A DNA stretch of 36,403 nt, taken from the NCBI GenBank assembly GCA_023664445.1, contig JAMPFN010000018.1, positions 1 to 36,403 on the forward strand, written 5' to 3'. The first letter of the stretch is position 1; each line of letters opens with the position of its first letter. The position numbers and the translations under genes are program-made. This stretch comes from Clostridium sp. (lineage in GTDB: Bacteria > Bacillota > Clostridia > Oscillospirales > Ruminococcaceae). The notes below the pieces were generated by a model that saw nothing but the letters and a program-made list of their open reading frames with translations, made no database searches and was not told where the DNA came from. Of the stretch, positions 15,006 to 21,849 are shown piece after piece.

Positions 15006-15466
15006 TCTGTCACACTGAAAGCGATATAAAATATAGAATTGATCGCTGACTTTCCGATAAACTTTCCATGGATTTGAAAAAGGCTCTCGTTTTGCTTCTT
15101 TTGAAGCTGTGAGAGCCGTAAGGATACTGTTGCTTTTTCAATACATCTGCTTGCGTAAGTCGCAAACCTGTTGCCTTTTGAATAATCAAAGGTTGAAACA
15201 GCTTTTATAAGTCCTATTGTACCGATAGATATAAGCTCGTCTTGTTCTTCAATATTCGAGTAATATTTCTTTACAATATGTGCAACAAGACGCAGATTAT
15301 GTTCTATAAGCTTTGCACGCGCCGATTCGTTTCCTTGTTTCATTTGTTCAAACGCATCTGATTCTTCTGATTTTGAAAGCGGTTTAGGAAAGATGTTTTT
15401 ACTTTCTATGTGGAGAGTGATAAAAAACAGATTCGAGAATATAGTACCGAGCAAATTAAAAAACAT
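15002..15466 (-). CDS. sigK: sigK N-terminal half (spoIVCB-like) with an element-encoded tail
   Basis: Residues 1-110 are the first half of pro-SigK. There is a hydrophobic pro-sequence (MFFNLLGTIFSNLFFITLHI), then FPKPLSKSEE, region 2 with LIEHNLRLVAHIVKKY, DELISIGTIGLIKAV and GNRFATYASRCIE. LVAHIVKK and the PLS-EE segment mark it as SigK rather than SigE. After Glu110 the frame leaves SigK and continues 44 element-encoded residues (KATVSLRLSQLQ...) to a stop at 15002. The truncated form keeps core-binding and -10 elements but lacks regions 3 and 4, so it should be inactive. The pro-sequence implies membrane-linked processing of the SpoIVFB type. AGGAGGTATTTTAA precedes the ATG, and a SigE-like promoter lies upstream. 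Confidence 0.93.
   Translation of the reverse strand: MFFNLLGTIFSNLFFITLHIESKNIFPKPLSKSEESDAFEQMKQGNESARAKLIEHNLRLVAHIVKKYYSNIEEQDELISIGTIGLIKAVSTFDYSKGNRFATYASRCIEKATVSLRLSQLQKKQNESLFQIHGKFIGKSAINSIFYIAFSVTE
15133..15140 (-). other. Element/host junction on the sigK N-terminal side (att core)
   Basis: On the minus strand this reads TGAAAAAG. The AAA at 15137-15135 matches 7551-7549. SigK codon 110 (GAA) ends at 15137. Replacing the next bases by T(7548)GAA gives AAT GAA, restoring Asn-Glu of the SigK consensus. Confidence 0.8.
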
Positions 15467-15490
15467 TTAAAATACCTCCTGTTTTCTAAG

Positions 15491-15520
15491 GCAACACCGT
15501 ATTACGGCGTGATATTGCCC
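15491..15520 (-). other. Imperfect hairpin in the sigK leader
   Basis: GGCAA..CACCGT and ACGGcGTG..TTGCC can pair with small internal loops around ATT. It lies between the predicted promoter and the ribosome site of sigK. It may be a leader structure or a fragment of a dispersed repeat. Confidence 0.35.
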
Positions 15521-15544
15521 TGATTAAATGTTGTTTATAATAAC

Positions 15545-15572
15545 ATGATATGCGGTTTTGCTTGTACTATTT
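15545..15572 (-). promoter_or_regulatory. Possible SigE promoter of sigK
   Basis: On the minus strand AAATAGT, 13 bases, then CATATCAT. SigE sites have (G/T)(A/C)ATATT, about 14 bases, and CATACAnT, so the match is fair rather than perfect. SigE-driven expression of sigK is established in spore formers. The start would leave a leader of about 70 bases. Confidence 0.45.
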
Positions 15573-15574
15573 CT

Positions 15575-15680
15575 GATTATATTTATGATATGATCGTCCG
15601 ATATGCGCGAAGTAAATCTTTGACTTACGAATGTGTAAGGACTTAAATAAAATAACCCTCGGTTTTTACCGAGGGTTATT
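15575..15680 (-). repeat. Structured repeat, copy A (includes the terminator of the EAL-HDOD gene)
   Basis: Read on the minus strand, a perfect 13-bp hairpin AATAACCCTCGGT/ACCGAGGGTTATT (15680-15651) is followed by TTATTT. Then come AAGTCCTTACACATTCG, a second hairpin GTAAGTC/GATTTAC and TTCGCGCATATCGGACGATC. The same order occurs at 22519, 34891 and 35002. In this copy the first hairpin is strong enough to be the transcription terminator for the EAL-HDOD gene. Confidence 0.75.
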
Positions 15681-15736
15681 ATTTTACTATATTATGACTT
15701 CTGCATGATTTTTAAATGCAATTACCGGCAATCGCA

Positions 15737-16972
15737 TTATTCTTTAGCAGGGTTATGTACTGAGGTAAGCTCGTTCCATGTATTATTTACGCTTTCAACG
15801 CATTCAAAATATTTCTGCGCCAACATAGACTGCGGTATTTCCAGTTCCTCCGCGCAGGCAGACATGGCTTTCCAGTCGGCTTTTTCATATGAAAGTATCA
15901 ATGTATAAAGCGTACCCGCTCTGCCTTCTCTGTTAAGCAGCGCAAGCTTGATCTCGTCGCTGATAGGGAGCTGTTCCAAAGCCTCTTCAAGGGGAGAATT
16001 CATAAGCTTTCCAAGAGTCGAGAACATTCCAAGCATATACGCTTCGGAACGCGATATCGGCATATTTGACGCGTATTCCACAAGTTCGCTCGCAAACATA
16101 GCGCGCAGGAATGAGATCTTTATCAGCTCGTCGGGCGACGAACCGTCGGGCTGTTTGAAGCTAAGAAGATATATCCACTGCTTGAGCTGTCCCAGACCGA
16201 GTATAAGCAGCGCCTGCTTAACGGAGCGAGCTTTATTTCTAAGCGCAAAATACGCCGAATTTACAAGCTTTAAAAGCGGAAACGCTAATGAAACATCTCG
16301 TGAAATAATTGCTTCGATCTCGTCGACATTCGGATCGTCCTTTGTTACGGCAACCATAAGCTGGAAGAAGTTGCTTTGCAGATAATTTACTTTTTTAACG
16401 GTCGTAGGAGTCTTTTCCGAAACAAACGCGCCTTGGAAGTAGTCGCATTTCAGCGATGCCGCCCTGTCATAATCCTCTTGATCTTCGATATTATAGGCGA
16501 TTATCTTCTTTCCGAATGACTGACCTATTTTTATTATGTTTTCAAGCGGAGCGGATTTTTTGGAAAAATCGACCTTTATGTAGTCTACCATATCAAGAAT
16601 GCCGAAAAACCTTGGAGAGAAATCAAAGTCGACAACGGCAATATTATATCCGCTTTTCTTATATTTTGCGATAAGCTCCTGTGATAAAGGATTGGTGATA
16701 AGCGAGTCTTCGATTTCAATAACAAGCCTTTTGGGCTTGAACATTTTCGGGATTCCTTTTTCAAGAAGCTTGTGAGTAAAGGTAAGGAAAGCAAGTTTTC
16801 CGTCAAGGAATCTTTCGCTGTCCATAGACGACAGAAAATTTTCAATAGTATTTGCGGCAGACGCATCGTCAGTCGGAGCGCCGCCGACGCTGCTGTCAGT
16901 ATAAATGATTTCATAAGCAAAGGTTTCCGGCTTGTCGGTAACGATCGCTTGTCTTACAATATATGAATCCAT
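15737..16972 (-). CDS. EAL-HDOD signalling protein (YuxH-like), EAL part degenerate
   Basis: A 411-residue cytoplasmic protein. The N-terminal 200 residues fit an EAL fold (YIVRQAIVTDKPETFAYEIIY, later VDYIKVDFSKK and IAYNIEDQEDYDRA). The catalytic EAL signature is replaced by AYEIIY, so c-di-GMP hydrolysis is unlikely. Residues about 205-390 fit an HDOD domain (IISRDVSLAFPLLKLVNSAYFALRNK, LGLGQLKQWIYLL, then EAYMLGMFSTLGKLM). Proteins of this pair are signalling scaffolds. AGGAGGTATTTT precedes the start, almost identical to the site of sigK. It is divergent from spoIIIAA. Confidence 0.88.
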   Translation of the reverse strand: MDSYIVRQAIVTDKPETFAYEIIYTDSSVGGAPTDDASAANTIENFLSSMDSERFLDGKLAFLTFTHKLLEKGIPKMFKPKRLVIEIEDSLITNPLSQELIAKYKKSGYNIAVVDFDFSPRFFGILDMVDYIKVDFSKKSAPLENIIKIGQSFGKKIIAYNIEDQEDYDRAASLKCDYFQGAFVSEKTPTTVKKVNYLQSNFFQLMVAVTKDDPNVDEIEAIISRDVSLAFPLLKLVNSAYFALRNKARSVKQALLILGLGQLKQWIYLLSFKQPDGSSPDELIKISFLRAMFASELVEYASNMPISRSEAYMLGMFSTLGKLMNSPLEEALEQLPISDEIKLALLNREGRAGTLYTLILSYEKADWKAMSACAEELEIPQSMLAQKYFECVESVNNTWNELTSVHNPAKE

Positions 16973-17035
16973 AAAATACCTCCTATATTATATATTTGAG
17001 CGCACAGCCCTAATACAATATTTCTTTATACAATC

Positions 17036-17064
17036 ATTATACAATATTTTTTTGTTTTTTTCAA
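17036..17064 (-). promoter_or_regulatory. SigA-type promoter of the EAL-HDOD gene
   Basis: On the minus strand TTGAAA, 17 bases, TATAAT. Three near-repeats of ATACAAT lie downstream towards the gene and may offer alternative -10 boxes. Confidence 0.6.
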
Positions 17065-17178
17065 GGGTTTTTGTAAAAATTATTGTATCAAATAAAAAAT
17101 AATTCATTATTTTCAGAAATTCAGAGCCTATATGGACAGGTTCTCAGCGTATTGCTTTTCAAGTTATTTGACTATATC

Positions 17179-17200
17179 GTTTTCAAGCAGGGCGACTATA
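17179..17200 (+). repeat. 22-bp dispersed repeat, copy 2
   Basis: Matches 1593-1614 at 21 of 22 positions. It ends seven bases before the SigE -35 box of spoIIIAA. Confidence 0.55.
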
Positions 17201-17206
17201 TTTTTT

Positions 17207-17235
17207 GCATATTTTCAATTGTAAACGCATAAGTA
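17207..17235 (+). promoter_or_regulatory. SigE promoter of the spoIIIA operon
   Basis: GCATATT (17207-17213), exactly 14 bases, then CATAAGTA (17228-17235). The -35 is a perfect match to the SigE consensus and the -10 keeps CATA. Control of spoIIIA by SigE in the mother cell is established in Bacillus. The start is about 25 bases downstream. Confidence 0.8.
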
Positions 17236-17259
17236 TTAGGCAAAGGAAGTGAAGCGTTT

Positions 17260-18171
17260 ATGAACAGAAAAACTGCGATACTAAAAATGAAGTCTTATTT
17301 TCCCGAATATATCGGACACGCTCTCGAAAAAATTTCGTATTATGACGATATACATGAGATCAGAATGAGGGTAGGGCGTCCGGCAGCCGTAGTTTCGTTC
17401 GGACGGGAAAGGTTTCTGACAGAAAAAGGAAGTCTGACCGATTTCCATGATATGTGCAGGATCATTTCTCCGGAGGACATGGATTATTCGTTCAGAGCGA
17501 TATGCGATCATTCCATACATAGTTACAAAAGGGAAATATCGGAAGGCTTTATAACTCTCGAGGGCGGAAACCGCGTCGGGATATGCGCGACCGCTGTGAC
17601 GGAAAGCGGACATGTAACAGCTCTTAAATATGTAAGCGGATTGAATTTCCGCATATCGGGACAGGCTTTGGGCTGTGCGGACGAGTTATGCTCCGAGTTC
17701 GGGAAAAATCCGTGCAGTATGCTTATAATAGGCGCTCCCATGAGCGGAAAGACAACGGTAATAAGAGATATGTGCCGTACTCTCGGCAGGAAGTTCCGTA
17801 TATCCGTTATTGATGAAAGAAGCGAGATAGGCGCGGTATACCGCGGAATACCGCAAAACGATATCGGTACGATGACGGACGTGTTTGACGGATACCCAAA
17901 GGCGGAAGGCATAATGACGGCTGTACGGGTAATGTCGCCCGATATACTCGTATGCGACGAGATAGGCGGCGCGGCGGACTGCGAGGCATTGCTTTTATCG
18001 GCAAATTCGGGCGTTAAGGTCATAGCGACGGCTCATGGCGGCAGCCTGAACGATCTCAAAAGAAGAAGATCCGTATGCGAGATACTGGAAAGCGGTATAT
18101 TTGAGCGGTATGCGGCGCTTAAAACCGGAAAGGACATCGGAAAAGTAGGGGAGAGGGGAGATATAAAATGA
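17260..18171 (+). CDS. spoIIIAA: Stage III sporulation protein AA, secretion-type ATPase
   Basis: A 303-residue ATPase of the type II/IV secretion family. Walker A is GAPMSGKTT (158-166); the Walker B region reads MSPDILVCDEIGG, and a later TAHGG fits the sensor loop. It is thought to energise the SpoIIIA-SpoIIQ channel that joins mother cell and forespore. It is the first gene behind the SigE promoter, and its last bases overlap spoIIIAB (ATGA). GGAAGTGAAG precedes the ATG. Length is normal for the family. Confidence 0.96.
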   Translation: MNRKTAILKMKSYFPEYIGHALEKISYYDDIHEIRMRVGRPAAVVSFGRERFLTEKGSLTDFHDMCRIISPEDMDYSFRAICDHSIHSYKREISEGFITLEGGNRVGICATAVTESGHVTALKYVSGLNFRISGQALGCADELCSEFGKNPCSMLIIGAPMSGKTTVIRDMCRTLGRKFRISVIDERSEIGAVYRGIPQNDIGTMTDVFDGYPKAEGIMTAVRVMSPDILVCDEIGGAADCEALLLSANSGVKVIATAHGGSLNDLKRRRSVCEILESGIFERYAALKTGKDIGKVGERGDIK

Positions 18172-18668
18172 TAAGACTTATCGGAGTATTTATGATATTT
18201 TCTGCATGCTGTGCGGCAGGCATGATAATATCCGCTTCTATCAGAAAAAAACTGGAACGACTGAATCTTTTCCGAAGAATGTCGGACGAGATATCGACTT
18301 TTATTCGATACAACAGTCTTACGGTAAGAGAAATATTGATGAAATTACAGGAAAATAAAGCGTATTCATCGCTTGCGTTCATCAATGATTACGATTACAG
18401 CTTTAAAGGACGAGCCGCAGCGGCAATATGGCTTGACGGCATCGCTTCTGATCCGGAGCTTACCGTCGATGAAAAGCATATTTTATCGCAGCTGGGGACA
18501 CAGCTTGGCACTACAGATACGCAGGGACAGCTTTCGGTAATATCTATTTTCAACGAAGAACTTGAAGCGATGATAAAAAAGCAGTCGGAAAGATATGCCG
18601 TAAAGGGAAAGCTTTACCGGTCGATAGGAGTTCTTGCCGGAGCAATGCTCGGAATACTTATTATATAG
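18168..18668 (+). CDS. spoIIIAB: Stage III sporulation protein AB
   Basis: A 166-residue membrane-anchored protein. An N-terminal hydrophobic helix (IGVFMIFSACCAAGMIISASI) is followed by a helical cytoplasmic region and a hydrophobic end (SIGVLAGAMLGILII), resembling type II secretion F-like subunits. It overlaps spoIIIAA by four bases and precedes spoIIIAC by 16, so they are co-translated. Identity rests on operon position, size and topology. Confidence 0.93.
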   Translation: MIRLIGVFMIFSACCAAGMIISASIRKKLERLNLFRRMSDEISTFIRYNSLTVREILMKLQENKAYSSLAFINDYDYSFKGRAAAAIWLDGIASDPELTVDEKHILSQLGTQLGTTDTQGQLSVISIFNEELEAMIKKQSERYAVKGKLYRSIGVLAGAMLGILII

Positions 18669-18684
18669 GCAAAGGATGATAAAA

Positions 18685-18882
18685 ATGGAAGTTGATCTGA
18701 TTTTCAAAATAGCCGGGATCGGCATAATCGTTGCCGTATTGAATCTTGTGCTGAAACGGGCGGAACGAGAAGAACAGGCTATGATGACGACTCTTGCAGG
18801 TCTTATCGTAGTGCTGATGATGATAATTGACAGTATCAGCGGATTGTTCGATACTGTAAAAACGGTGTTCGGACTATGGTAG
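18685..18882 (+). CDS. spoIIIAC: Stage III sporulation protein AC
   Basis: A 65-residue membrane protein, MEVDLIFKIAGIGIIVAVLN then LKRAEREEQAMMTTLAGLIVVLM, with two hydrophobic segments around a charged turn. I chose ATG 18685 because AAAGGATGAT precedes it and the size then equals that of known SpoIIIAC. The last seven bases overlap spoIIIAD. Confidence 0.94.
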   Translation: MEVDLIFKIAGIGIIVAVLNLVLKRAEREEQAMMTTLAGLIVVLMMIIDSISGLFDTVKTVFGLW

Positions 18883-19268
18883 GGGAGATAGCGTCGGTCT
18901 GCGGACTTTGTATATGCGCGGCTCTGCTGTGCAAGATAACGGAAAAGCATTCAAAGGAACAGTCGGTACTGCTTGTTATTACTGTTACCGCGGTGATTTT
19001 TCTGAATGCCGTTGACTCGGTTCCCGGACTTTTGGACAAAATGGATATTCTTATGGCATACAGCGGTCTTGAGAGGGAATATCTTAGCATTATCTTCAAA
19101 TCGCTCGGCATTTGCTGGCTGACGCAGTTTTCGTCGGATATATGCCGCGACTGCAACGAAGCCGCCATAGCTTCGGCGGCGGAGATCTTCGGTAAAATAC
19201 AGCTTGCAGTTTTGTCGCTGCCGCTTTTTGACGGGCTTATAGATATTGTTACGGAGATACTTGAATGA
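18876..19268 (+). CDS. spoIIIAD: Stage III sporulation protein AD
   Basis: A 130-residue membrane protein with hydrophobic segments near 3-18, 27-45 and in the C-terminal half, and the charged turn CRDCNEAAIASAAEI. It overlaps both neighbours (seven bases with AC, four with AE). It belongs to the same membrane channel as SpoIIIAC. Confidence 0.93.
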   Translation: MVGEIASVCGLCICAALLCKITEKHSKEQSVLLVITVTAVIFLNAVDSVPGLLDKMDILMAYSGLEREYLSIIFKSLGICWLTQFSSDICRDCNEAAIASAAEIFGKIQLAVLSLPLFDGLIDIVTEILE

Positions 19269-20377
19269 AAAAACTGATATTTATAATAGTTATATTTTTT
19301 TTCGGGAGTATCACGGTATATGCCGAAGAGCCTGCCGCCGCAGACGATATTTATGCGGCAAGCGGTTCGGACGAGCTGAGCGCGGGGGAAATTCTCGAAA
19401 ATTACGGTATAAGCTTTGACGATCCGTCAAGCATACTTTCCGTTACTCCGTCCGTATTGTGGGAAATAATAAAAAATACTCTTGTGCAAAAGGCAAAAGC
19501 GCCGCTGAAGCTTCTCATATCGCTTGGCATAATAATAATACTGACGTCTTTTGCCGAAACGATAGGCGACACGGTTAAGATCGCTAATGCGTCAAAATCC
19601 TACGAGCTGATATGCGTACTTGCCGGAGTTTCGGCTGTTTCACCGTCAATATGCGAAGCGCTTGCCGATTCGGCGGAGGCTCTTTCGGATGGAGCGGAAT
19701 TTATGACATGCTTTGTTCCCGTATTTTCGGCAATATCGGCGGCAAGCGGAAGCATAACTTCGGCGTCGGGATATAATCTTCTTATAATGCTTGCCGCCGA
19801 TGTGGCTATCCAGATAGCGGACAGTATGTTTATGCCTCTGCTCGGTATGTGTCTGTGTCTTGCGATAGTCGACGCGTCATGCGGAGTTCTTTCCTTAAAA
19901 GGACTTCTTGAAGGGACAAAAAAGATAGTTACATGGGGGCTGGGGCTTATTATGACGATTTTTACCGGCATGCTTTCCATACAGAGCATTGTCGGGACTT
20001 CCGCCGATTCTGTCGGCAGCAAAACGGCAAAATATGTGATCTCCAATTGTGTTCCTCTTGTGGGAAGCGCAGTATCGGACGCGTATTCGACTGTTAAGGG
20101 AAGTATCGTACTTCTCAAAAACGGAGTGGGAGGCGTCGGCATAGCCGCTCTTGCGCTGATACTTCTTCCGCCGCTTTTATCGCTTGCGCTGTACAGAATA
20201 TCTGTTTCGGCGGCGTTTGTGGCTGCCGATATTTTCGGAGCGTCCAAGCTTTCCAAGCTTCTGTCGAACATCGGCTCTGTTTTGTCGGCTGCGATAGGCG
20301 TGCTTGTATGCTTTACGCTTATGTTTATCGTTTCAACGGCGATCATAATGAGCATCAGTAATATTAGTGCGTGTTGA
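19265..20377 (+). CDS. spoIIIAE: Stage III sporulation protein AE
   Basis: A 370-residue polytopic membrane protein. A signal-like N-terminus (KLIFIIVIFFFGSITVYAEE) is followed by many hydrophobic helices, including LLISLGIIIILTSFAETIGDTV and the conserved-looking GLGLIMTIFTGMLSIQS and KGSIVLLKNGVGGVGIAAL. It is the permease-like core of the SpoIIIA complex. Its last codons, SAC-stop, lie inside the left arm of a 14-bp inverted repeat (20369-20382), so the very end of the protein may have been altered by a repeat insertion. The next gene, spoIIIAF, starts 428 bases later instead of nearly touching. Confidence 0.95.
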   Translation: MKKLIFIIVIFFFGSITVYAEEPAAADDIYAASGSDELSAGEILENYGISFDDPSSILSVTPSVLWEIIKNTLVQKAKAPLKLLISLGIIIILTSFAETIGDTVKIANASKSYELICVLAGVSAVSPSICEALADSAEALSDGAEFMTCFVPVFSAISAASGSITSASGYNLLIMLAADVAIQIADSMFMPLLGMCLCLAIVDASCGVLSLKGLLEGTKKIVTWGLGLIMTIFTGMLSIQSIVGTSADSVGSKTAKYVISNCVPLVGSAVSDAYSTVKGSIVLLKNGVGGVGIAALALILLPPLLSLALYRISVSAAFVAADIFGASKLSKLLSNIGSVLSAAIGVLVCFTLMFIVSTAIIMSISNISAC

Positions 20378-20525
20378 CACTACCGCTCAACGCCCGTCTT
20401 ACAAACATATTTTCCGTATTTCTGCGTTAATTTTCCTTGGAATACGCAAGTATGCCTGCGGAAAATTGCCTTGAAATACGAAAAATCTGCTTGCAATCCG
20501 AGTATTTCGGATAGTGTCAACACGC
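20369..20525. repeat. 157-bp unit with perfect 14-bp inverted ends, between spoIIIAE and spoIIIAF
   Basis: GCGTGTTGACACTA at 20369-20382 is repeated inverted at 20512-20525. An inner pair ATTTTCCG/CGGAAAAT adds a further stem. The left arm overlaps the spoIIIAE stop. It could be a small mobile repeat or a large RNA hairpin that lowers expression of the downstream genes. Confidence 0.65.
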
Positions 20526-20561
20526 CCTAATCTTTCGACTTAGCCGCATGATAGGTTTAAG

Positions 20562-20779
20562 AATTTTGAGACGCTTTATTCCCAATCTTTGCCGAAAATG
20601 TTTTGTATGGTTACCCGCATTTTTAGAAATACTGCCCTTTGGGTAGTATTTCTAAAAATCACGGAGATTCCAAAGGCGACTCCCCGCGGGGCGGGGAGAT
20701 GTCCCGAAGGGACAGAGGGGACGGCTCTGTAAGAGGCATTCCCTTTGGCAGGGGGTTGGGGGACAGAGTCCCCCACAAG
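20562..20779. repeat. Hairpin-rich dispersed repeat, copy 2, inside the spoIIIA operon
   Basis: Same order as 73-235: an AATTTTGAGaCGCTTTAT start, a large hairpin, and an end matching 206-235. The hairpin at 20620-20658 has an 18-bp stem with one G-T pair and a TTT loop. Smaller stems are CTCCCC/GGGGAG and TGTCCC/GGGACA. With the preceding 157-bp unit it fills the whole 428-base gap (20378-20805); no gene or clear promoter is visible in the gap. Confidence 0.7.
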
Positions 20780-20805
20780 CCTCTTAAAAATAGGAGGAAC
20801 ATACT

Positions 20806-21267
20806 ATGGAACTTATGAAAAAGCTTATCATATCCGCGTGTTTTTTAAGTATTGTGATATCTCTTGCGGATATGCTGAAACCGGGCGAAAAGTTTACGCG
20901 TCAGCTTAAAATGATATTTTCCCTGATATTTATTTCGGGAATTATCCTTTCTGTCGCAAATTCCGATTTTGAATTCGAGCTTCCGACGGCGGCAGCCCCC
21001 GATGAGATCGAGGGATACAAGGAAATAGAGAGCGCCGCCGATAAAGCTGTTCTGGAAGCGGCGGAAACCTCGGTAAACGACATGATATGCCGTATTCTGA
21101 CAACCGAGGGGATAAGCTTTGAAAAAATATCGGCTGTTATTAATATGAATGACGACGGGAGCATAAATATTATTGAGGTTGGCTACTGCGGCGAAGAATA
21201 TGACAGGGCTTTGGAAGCGATAGTGAAAAATTTCGGTCAGACAGAGGTGAAAAGGCTTGAACAATAA
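20806..21267 (+). CDS. spoIIIAF: Stage III sporulation protein AF
   Basis: A 153-residue protein with two N-terminal membrane helices (LIISACFLSIVISLADML and MIFSLIFISGIILSV) and a C-terminal domain of about 90 residues (AVINMNDDGSINIIEVGYCG), the ring-building fold expected for SpoIIIAF. AGGAGGAACATACT precedes the ATG. Its stop overlaps spoIIIAG. It is separated from spoIIIAE by repeats, so it depends on read-through or on an unseen promoter. Confidence 0.92.
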   Translation: MELMKKLIISACFLSIVISLADMLKPGEKFTRQLKMIFSLIFISGIILSVANSDFEFELPTAAAPDEIEGYKEIESAADKAVLEAAETSVNDMICRILTTEGISFEKISAVINMNDDGSINIIEVGYCGEEYDRALEAIVKNFGQTEVKRLEQ

Positions 21268-21772
21268 AATTTCGGAATTTATCAAAGGCAAGGGTGCAAG
21301 GATCATTGTTATTCTCGGTCTTGCGGGTATGGCTTTAATACTTTTTTCGGACATTTTTTTCGGAAACGGCAAGACTGCTCAAAAAGACGATTCCGACGAT
21401 ATCGCGGCTTCGGGATATGAAAGCTATATATCGGAATGTGAAGAAAAGCTTAAAAATACTCTTGAAAAAATAAACGGCGTGGGAAAAGCCGATGTGATGA
21501 TAACAGCCGTCGGGAGCGGCGAATACGTATATGCCCAAGATGAAAAAACAGATTCCGAGAGCAGCCGTATTTCAAGAGATGAAAAATACGTCATTATCGG
21601 AAACAGCGGCGATAAAAAGGCTCTTGTAAAAAAAATAGACAATCCCGAGATAATGGGGGTCGTGGTCGTATGCGAAGGAGGTGAAAGCAATATTGTAAAG
21701 GAAAAGGTTTACAATGCCGTTTCTGCGGCGTTTGGCATACCGACACAGAAAATATTTGTGGCAGGTTACTAA
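21257..21772 (+). CDS. spoIIIAG: Stage III sporulation protein AG
   Basis: A 171-residue bitopic protein with one membrane helix (ARIIVILGLAGMALILFSDIFF, about 14-36) and an outside ring-building domain (INGVGKADVMITAVGSGEYVYA, later IMGVVVVCEGGE and VSAAFGIPTQKIFV). SpoIIIAG forms a large ring between the two membranes. Start is TTG 21257 with GAGGTGAAAAGG upstream, overlapping spoIIIAF by 11 bases. The domain end GIPTQKIFV is typical of the family. Confidence 0.94.
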   Translation: MNNKISEFIKGKGARIIVILGLAGMALILFSDIFFGNGKTAQKDDSDDIAASGYESYISECEEKLKNTLEKINGVGKADVMITAVGSGEYVYAQDEKTDSESSRISRDEKYVIIGNSGDKKALVKKIDNPEIMGVVVVCEGGESNIVKEKVYNAVSAAFGIPTQKIFVAGY

Positions 21773-21849
21773 GAGTCTGTTCAGTATCTTTTTGCGTGCG
21801 GTACTGCCTATATCCGATAAATATGTAATTTCTTAAAGGAGAATGTATC

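Larger units (their letters stand above)
7549..15134 (-). mobile_element. sigK-intervening (skin-like) element, 7,586 bp
   Basis: The element splits sigK after codon 110. It carries, from the C-terminal side, a large serine recombinase, an HTH repressor, a possible EVE-like gene, a zinc-ribbon membrane protein, a HUH replication initiator, a small protein, an HTH gene divergent from a Ser/Thr kinase with a coupled zinc-ribbon membrane protein, and a two-HTH protein. The interior looks more AT-rich than its flanks. Recombining the two AAA cores restores sigK in frame with the expected CIENEILMHFR. Skin elements that must be excised in the mother cell are established in Bacillus subtilis and Clostridioides difficile. 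This one differs in gene content and has its recombinase next to the C-terminal half. Confidence 0.92.

Noticed and set aside
15002..15134. The 44-residue tail of the SigK N half as a functional domain
   Set aside because: It is an out-of-frame reading of the upstream part of the HTH gene; the HTH frame has the more protein-like composition.
7185..15466. SigE instead of SigK as the interrupted sigma factor
   Set aside because: The hydrophobic pro-sequence with FPKPLSKSEE and LVAHIVKK fits SigK; SigE would read LVVYIARKF at the last site.
15737..16972. Active c-di-GMP phosphodiesterase
   Set aside because: The EAL signature is replaced by AYEIIY and the usual metal ligands are not evident, as in YuxH-type EAL-HDOD proteins.
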